This document shows, piece after piece, positions 16,487 to 20,523 of a DNA stretch of 20,523 bases (positions are counted from its first letter, which is position 1; the number at the start of each line of letters is the position of its first letter). The stretch is from Hofstenia miamia (lineage: Eukaryota; Xenacoelomorpha; Acoela; Hofsteniidae). The notes beneath the pieces were generated by a model, which saw only the letters and a list, made by a program, of their open reading frames with translations, searched no databases and was not told the origin of the DNA. The DNA lies in assembly GCA_900660155.1 (NCBI GenBank), contig CABFPE010000538.1, positions 550,269 to 570,791 of the forward strand, written 5' to 3'. Both the position numbers and the translations under genes were made by a program.

Positions 16487-19192
16487 GTAACAATGCCCAA
16501 GGGGCTTGAACAGATACAGCTATTATCAGTGGCAATCTTTAGTTGGGTGGTAAGGCTTTAGTTAGTTGGTAAAAAAATTTTTGCAGTAATTTCAGCTTTC
16601 AGCAGCAAGATATTTCAGCAACATAGTTTGCTCCACACTTCCAAACAAATAGAGTCTCTTAAACTTTAAATAATTTTGCTTGTTCTTTCATATGGTTCTT
16701 CTTCCAGGATCTGTTTTGCAGAGGTACCATTAATTATAAAATCTTCTTGACTTGAGGAGTGTCCTGTGGCATCAGCATGGAAATCTGTGATGATAAACAC
16801 CATTATTTGCCAATGTCTCAATAATTAATGGCCTGACTCCAGATGTAATTAAGCCTATCTCTACTAAAAGTTAAAGTTAGCCAGGGGATCAGTTGACCTG
16901 ATACAGATGATGTTTTAGAAGAGTCATATAAGACTAGAACCCTAACTAGATTAAGAATCAAGAAGCCCTAATTCTTGGGTGCAAGTGGTGAACCTAAGTG
17001 CTAAGTAAAATAACCTAAGCTCAGTTCATTTCTCATCTTGTGCAATTTAGGTGAAAGCATTAATAATAAATTTCATTATGAAGGAATAGCAGTGCCCCAT
17101 CCATATGCCTAACCTAGTTAAAAGATGGCCATTAACCAGATTGTCTCCTAAATGGGTGTGCTTTAACAACAAAGTTAAAAATTAGAAACACATTTTATAA
17201 AAAGTAACAGTCAAAAGAAAATAAGTAAAACGACTTTACTGAGAATAATGTGAACAGAATTCAAATGAACAAAATTCATATATGTATATATACAAAAGTT
17301 GACCAGTATCTGTAAACAAAAGGTCATACAGAGTTTACATTTACCAGAATTTACATAGACTGAAGAATTCACATTGACTAGAATTTACATTGACTGGAGT
17401 ATATATACACTACTTTCAACATGAAAATTCCTTTTGAATCTTCTATATATCATAGTGAGGACAATCATAGGATTATATGAAACCAATTTGGTAATTCCAG
17501 AATATTTACATGACAATTTTTATCTGAAGTTGACAAAAAGGTAATATTTTACATTTGTTCAATTTGATTTCTCAATCTACCAGCATAAAACATTACTAAG
17601 ATTTCATTTCAACTTAATTATTATTGCAAATGAATTTTTTTCAAATTTTACTATAATTTTGAATTTCTTACACTAAAAATATTCATTTGTAATGGATAAA
17701 GTGTATTTTCAATCCAATTTGGGTTTGGCTATCATTGATATCTCCTCCAATTTTCTTCAATTGAAAAGCTCTGTCAGATTTCAGGTCAATGTAAATTCTG
17801 CTAGATGTAAACTCTGTAGACCAACAAAAGCATACCATAAGAAATATAGGCAAACATATGGCAGGTACAAATTAGTGTCTGCTAATCAATTTTACTGTGA
17901 GTTTAAGCTTAGCATAAATTCAAACTAAAATTAAAGAGCAGTATTTCATTTCACCAAATTACAATTACAATAAATTCAAAATAATTAAGATTGAAATTGT
18001 GATAAGTAAATGAATGAAAAGTCCAATGACTGTCATTATGCAACTCTCAAATGAATTAATCTTAGCTTTAAGTTTTTGTGCAGACTTTGTTCTTTATTGC
18101 ATGGGCTCTATATGTGCTACCCCCTCTCACCTATGCCAGCTATCTTCTCAGGGGACTAACAGACCTAAATCTTTGGAATAAGAAGAGATTTATTGTGATG
18201 ATTTAACCATTAAATATCATAAGACAAAATTCTAAATTCACCAATTGTGAGAAAGTTTTGAGCACATTGCTTAGGTCTCTCTGGAAATCTGAAGCCCTAC
18301 CAATGTGGCCAACCATAATGTTCTTATTCTAGAGAAAGTGCTTCTACATACATTTTAAGTATGACATCAAATCATAACTAAATAGAAAGTAATCAATAAT
18401 TTTATGTGAAGTAAACCAATATAATAAGCAAACCAAGATTCCCTAAGTCTAAAAGTAAGACTGCAAAAAACTAAGAAAATATTAAGTTAATAATTAATAA
18501 AAGTTATTAGCCATAATATTATAGTTTGGATATTTAAACAGCTCTCTCCTAAGTTTGTTCAAGGTTTTCTGGTGTGACATATTTACCACTTCTGCTTTTG
18601 GGATTACAATGCACAATTGAAAAAATTGAATGATTTTTAATTAGTCTAATGCATTCACCTTGATAGATTTGATTACATTTATTGGGCCCCAATTTGACTG
18701 GGATGTTAACTAATTATGCTCTGTCCCTGTGCTTATGTCAAATGTGTGGTTCAAATGAATTTTAAAAATTGCAATTAAAATTTAATACTAAATTGGAATG
18801 AGCAAACATTGGGGTGATGCCACAATTTTTACTTAAAAACCCTTAATGAGCATTACTCAGACAAATCTTAATATATAAATTGGCAATTAAATTATAGTGA
18901 TTTGCCAGGAAGGGAGCAGTAAATAATATTACAATTCATATTACTTTTTTGAACCAGCTTTTTAAAATTTATTTATCTAATTATGTCTTGAATTTGTTTT
19001 GCATAACAGGTTTGAATTATAAATTTGTTGAATATTTGTTAGCATAGAAATAGGCATTTTTGGCATATTGATTAAAAACTGAATTAAATTTGAATATAAT
19101 ACAGCAATCTTCTTATGAAGTTCACTATCAAAACAAATTTTTAACTATCTCAGCTATCAACAACAAAATGCTTACATTGTTATATCATTTTA
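16487..19192. other. AT-rich stretch without recognisable gene
   Basis: No reading frame here has convincing protein character, and CpG is nearly absent. It sits between gag of the - strand element and LTR C. It could be a very long leader or, more likely, an insertion or unrelated DNA. Three imperfect copies of a unit of about 17 bases (AGAATTTACATTGACT and variants) lie at 17346-17397. Confidence 0.5.
17346..17397. repeat. Three short imperfect tandem repeats
   Basis: The units AGAATTTACATAGACT, AGAATTCACATTGACT and AGAATTTACATTGACT follow each other with 0-2 extra bases between them. Confidence 0.6.
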
Positions 19193-19230
19193 TTATTGTA
19201 ACATCAGTTAGGGTTATTGTAACATCAGTT
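19193..19230. repeat. 17-bp direct repeat, period 21
   Basis: TTATTGTAACATCAGTT occurs at 19193-19209 and again at 19214-19230. The TGTAACATC core is the reverse complement of the LTR-end motif GATGTTACA. Confidence 0.7.
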
Positions 19231-19483
19231 GTTGTTATTTATTGGCCAGATCACATGCTTTTTGTATTTACTAGTTGTTTTCATGTTTGTAAATTTTGTA
19301 AATATGCATTATATATAAGAAACCCAAGCATCTGTAAATAGAGAAATAGTGTCACAGTGTTCTCTTGTTTGCTAGAATCCCTCCCCCCCTAGTGATTATA
19401 CATGGTTGTCAAGTCATGAGGAGCTGTCCAATTCATCTGGAAGGAAAGTCAATGCTGCAGTGCCAAGGTTTTGTTATTTGTTG

Positions 19484-19869
19484 TTCTCAGTCATCACTGG
19501 CCACAATTGGTGTATGGGATGTGTCATACAGAATGAGGACCTGGTTTTGAAGGTTAAATCAGATGCCTCTCTGCAAAATGAACCCAATTGAAAGTGAGGT
19601 AGCCACTCCTACTCTTTAGTTTTGCATGTTTGAGCAAAGAGCCGTCAAATTGATACAGCTTGGCCAGATCCTCATCTTCTCAGTCATTGCTGGAAACATT
19701 TGGTGTATTTGATGTGTCATGCAGACCATGGGCCTGGTTTTGAAGGTTAAATCTGATGCCTCTCCACAAAATGAAACCTATCAAAAGTGAGTTAGTCACA
19801 CCTACTCCTTAGTTTTGCATGTTTGAGCAAAGTGCCATCAAATTGATACACTTGAGGCAGATCCTCATC
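19484..19869. repeat. Two tandem repeats of about 193 bp
   Basis: Copy 1 runs from about 19485 and copy 2 from about 19678 to 19869. Shared blocks are CCTGGTTTTGAAGGTTAAAT, TTAGTTTTGCATGTTTGAGC and AAATTGATACA, each 193 bases apart. The copies are clearly diverged, so the duplication is not recent. No reading frame is conserved between them. Confidence 0.8.
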
Positions 19870-19947
19870 AATTGGGTACACAATGAAAAATCACAGAGTC
19901 TGGCCTGGGGTGGCATGAAACATCAGTTGGTAGTTGTTGTTATTTAT

Positions 19948-20523
19948 TGTAGCATCTGCTACTAAGTGTTAATGGAGATTAAATTATTCTTTTAAATTAT
20001 TGTTCTTTGTTCTAAGTGGGTAGGGATGTATGTATGTTAACTCTTTACTCTGATACTCTATATGTTTAGTTAATCTTCACTTAACTAGAGTAACTGGATA
20101 CTGTTTAGGTATACTGTCATCACAGTTCTGCTTTGTGATCTGGCTATGGCCTCTTGCCAACTCTGATCTCTGAATCAATTCACATGTGTTTCCATTGCTG
20201 ATTAAGTGGTTCCAAGCCTCAGCTCAACAATGTTCTTATGTGTTCCCTATCCTAAATCAGTGCAGTTCTCAATGCTATTTGTAACTGACTTAAACTCAAT
20301 TTGTAATGTGTGTTCAGAATACTTCACAACCTTGCAATGTCACTAGCTGCTTAATAATTATTACTTTAGCCATTACTGAAAACTATTGGCTTTAGATAAG
20401 TTAATTAAAATAAGTTACATAATAACTTGCAGCTTCCTACCTTACATTTAAATAACAATAATACATGCTCAGTCTATTTATCAGTCTATTATAGGTCACC
20501 TAAGTCTATAAGATAAAATATGT
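19948..20523 (-). repeat. LTR-like sequence C, minus strand
   Basis: The reverse complement aligns with LTR A and LTR B. Landmarks are AGTAATGGCT (complement near 20370), the GCAGCTAGTGAC block, GAGTTTAAGTCAGTTACAA as in B, and GAGCTGAG. The 3' end is placed at 19948 because GCAGATGCTACA there resembles the GAGGATGTTACA ends of A and B. The 5' end lies outside the window. It has no CpG. Its orientation suits a 5' LTR for the - strand element, but 3.4 kb separate it from that gag. Confidence 0.62.

Noticed and set aside
17692..17928. Open frame of 78 codons
   Set aside because: It lies in AT-rich DNA, has no recognisable domain, no paralogue in the window and no supporting context.
19365..19591. 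Two overlapping small open frames over the 193-bp repeat
   Set aside because: The frames are not conserved in the second repeat unit and have no protein-like character.
1..20523. tRNA, rRNA or CRISPR features
   Set aside because: No cloverleaf, rRNA core sequence or regularly spaced identical repeats were seen on either strand.

Overview
The window looks like AT-rich, repeat-dense DNA from a eukaryote, most likely an animal. I see no bacterial-style gene arrays, no rRNA, tRNA or CRISPR, and no intact gene. The recognisable content is decayed Ty3/gypsy-type LTR retrotransposons plus a protein-coding family I cannot name. Three single N bases (4973, 7717, 8076) look like contig joins, so the order of the blocks around them is uncertain. 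The species cannot be fixed from this sequence.

Layout. 1-577 is an LTR-like sequence on the + strand. 596-4872 is a broken + strand gag-protease-RT-RNase H-integrase set. At 4973 there is an N, then a - strand piece of an unidentified gene (4974-5690), then a near-identical second copy of the 3' integrase segment (5691-6732). 6955-7716 is a + strand reading frame with three 15-residue repeats. 8078-9991 is a + strand reading frame of about 630 codons, homologous at its 5' end to the - strand piece at 4974-5690. About 10019-11140 is a second LTR-like sequence on the + strand, related to 1-577. A small unidentified frame follows (11300-11614).

11713-16486 is a second broken gypsy element of the same family, on the - strand. 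Read right to left it has gag with a coiled-coil N-terminus and a zinc knuckle, protease, RT, RNase H, and an integrase cut off after the catalytic core. 16487-19947 is AT-rich and without a recognisable gene, with small tandem repeats. 19948-20523 is a third LTR-like sequence on the - strand.

The two pol regions come from related elements and carry complementary damage. The + copy has lost RT motif A, the protease Asp and the integrase Glu, but keeps the YIDD box. The - copy keeps motif A and the integrase Asp/Glu pair but has YIDN. Several of these lesions, and many stops, have the form expected from CpG to TpG/CpA decay. The LTR at 10019-11140 still has about thirty CpGs, whereas the other two have none. 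This suggests CpG methylation of transposons in this genome and elements of different ages. The most interesting item is the unidentified gene family (4974-5690 and 8078-9991), whose two copies differ largely at silent codon positions and so probably diverged while still functional.
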